From: a virus
DNA: 38,932 nt
IMG/VR virus record: IMGVR_UViG_3300042691_022806
Span: 1-38,932 of that record
Strand: one strand, 5' to 3'
Numbering within the stretch: the stretch's first letter is position 1; every line of letters begins with the position of its first letter. The notes under the pieces are model-generated. The model saw only the letters and a list, made by a program, of their open reading frames with translations. It had not been told where the DNA came from and did not search any database. The position numbers and the translations under genes are program-made. Below, one piece after another: positions 38,642-38,932 of this stretch.

Positions 38642-38852
38642 TGAGACCCTAAATAAAAAGGAAGACCACTTCAATCGTGGTGTTGAACTCATACTTAATG
38701 GAGGCAAAAAGAAGCAAACACACCCATTCCATATCATTTTTGAAAAGATGGTTTGCTTCTTAAATCGGGAAGTAACTATCTATTTTGAATTTTCCTTTCA
38801 TTCAAGGAAGAAGAAAGTAGTTTCCCGGAGAAAAAGAAATGTTAGCAGTTAG
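38601..38852 (+). CDS. Possible small basic protein, TTG start (83 aa)
   Basis: An open frame with a TTG start 5 nt after an AGGAGG, overlapping the glutaredoxin end by 41 nt and the next ATG by 14 nt. The segment NKKEDHFNRGVELILNGGKK (~18-37) looks like real coding sequence, but the C-terminal third (RKKKVVSRRKRNVSS) is low-complexity and lies over inverted repeats, so the true gene may be shorter or the product may end by another route. No domain recognised. The AGGAGG also encodes part of the glutaredoxin, so it could be coincidental. Confidence 0.4.
   Translation: MTQSNSSKRIKSSDETLNKKEDHFNRGVELILNGGKKKQTHPFHIIFEKMVCFLNREVTIYFEFSFHSRKKKVVSRRKRNVSS
38709..38761 (+). repeat. 11-bp perfect inverted repeat
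   Basis: AAGAAGCAAAC at 38709-38719 and its exact complement at 38751-38761, with a 31-nt loop. There is no T-tract, so it is not a standard terminator; it could form an RNA stem upstream of the membrane-protein gene. Confidence 0.7.
38766..38827 (+). repeat. Nested inverted repeats before a membrane-protein start
   Basis: Outer arms CGGGAA (38766-38771) and TTCCCG (38822-38827) enclose inner arms TTGAAT (38785-38790) and ATTCAA (38800-38805), 12 nt before the ATG at 38839. Possible leader RNA structure. Confidence 0.5.
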
Positions 38853-38932
38853 TCTAGTATTTGGTTCATTCCTAACGGTTTTGTTTCTTATAGTGGGACT
38901 TGTAACAGGTTGGGTAGCACGAGAATATATGA
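38839..38932 (+). CDS. Small membrane protein, 3' end missing
   Basis: ATG at 38839 opens a frame running off the window: MLAVSLVFGSFLTVLFLIVG, then LVTGWVAREYM. The first ~26 residues form one strong transmembrane helix, followed by a charged start of the next segment. The upstream GGAG (38827-38830) is a fair ribosome binding site at ~8 nt. It fits the small single-helix membrane proteins common in T4-like cyanophage genomes. Function is unknown. Confidence 0.7.
   Translation, partial: MLAVSLVFGSFLTVLFLIVGLVTGWVAREYM

Noticed and set aside
1-38932. tRNA genes or CRISPR arrays
   Set aside because: No cloverleaf-type sequence ending and no regularly spaced non-coding repeats were seen; all spaced repeats lie in coding frames.

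Overview
The window reads as late virion-structure DNA of a marine T4-like cyanophage (a Synechococcus or Prochlorococcus myovirus of the Kyanoviridae type). The reasons are the T4-type late promoter box (N-ATAAATA) in front of most gene groups, cyanophage-style fibre proteins (GDGSNLTNL and YHDG..LYHDN motifs), a dense set of phage 2-oxoglutarate/Fe(II) oxygenases, and a phage-type glutaredoxin. Every gene I can support is on the + strand, and genes are packed nearly end to end. I saw no tRNA, rRNA, CRISPR, integrase or transposase. The taxonomic call rests on protein and promoter style, not on a database search.

Layout. 1-2022: the 3' part of a beta-helix structural protein and a small structural protein. 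2031-7102: a 1283-residue repetitive fibre protein and a fibre protein ending in a cupredoxin-like domain. 7140-10083: a small virion protein, a glycine-rich protein, a prolyl-4-hydroxylase-like oxygenase, a probable inactive relative of such oxygenases, and a small structural protein. 10117-15828: small fibre modules, a fibre protein, and two glycine-rich proteins flanking a second oxygenase. 15884-18040: a compact four-gene operon (three oxygenases plus a DGDGDG protein) behind a perfect sigma70-type promoter, unlike its late-promoter surroundings. 18074-29076: fibre/adhesin gene pairs and a run of long glycine-rich proteins. 29148-29582: a single gene with its own promoter(s) and a clear intrinsic terminator. 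29647-38344: more fibre/adhesin pairs, a run of short fibre modules and a final glycine-rich protein. 38405-38932: glutaredoxin, a doubtful small ORF and the start of a small membrane protein.

How it may work. The commonest pattern is a two-gene cassette: a fibre protein beginning M-S-x-L-R-x-D-N, followed within 1-25 nt by an adhesin-like protein, often beginning M-A-P-[I/L]. The adhesin part is interchangeable: it is a glycine-rich domain of one of two types, or in one case a concanavalin A-like lectin-type domain. This resembles the T4-like gp37/gp38 arrangement, in which a separate glycine-rich adhesin caps the fibre, but multiplied many times. Oxygenase genes lie directly beside glycine-rich genes, which suggests, as inference only, that adhesins are hydroxylated before or during assembly. 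The strongest candidate for an undescribed system is this combination: an expanded modular fibre/adhesin array with embedded modifying enzymes.
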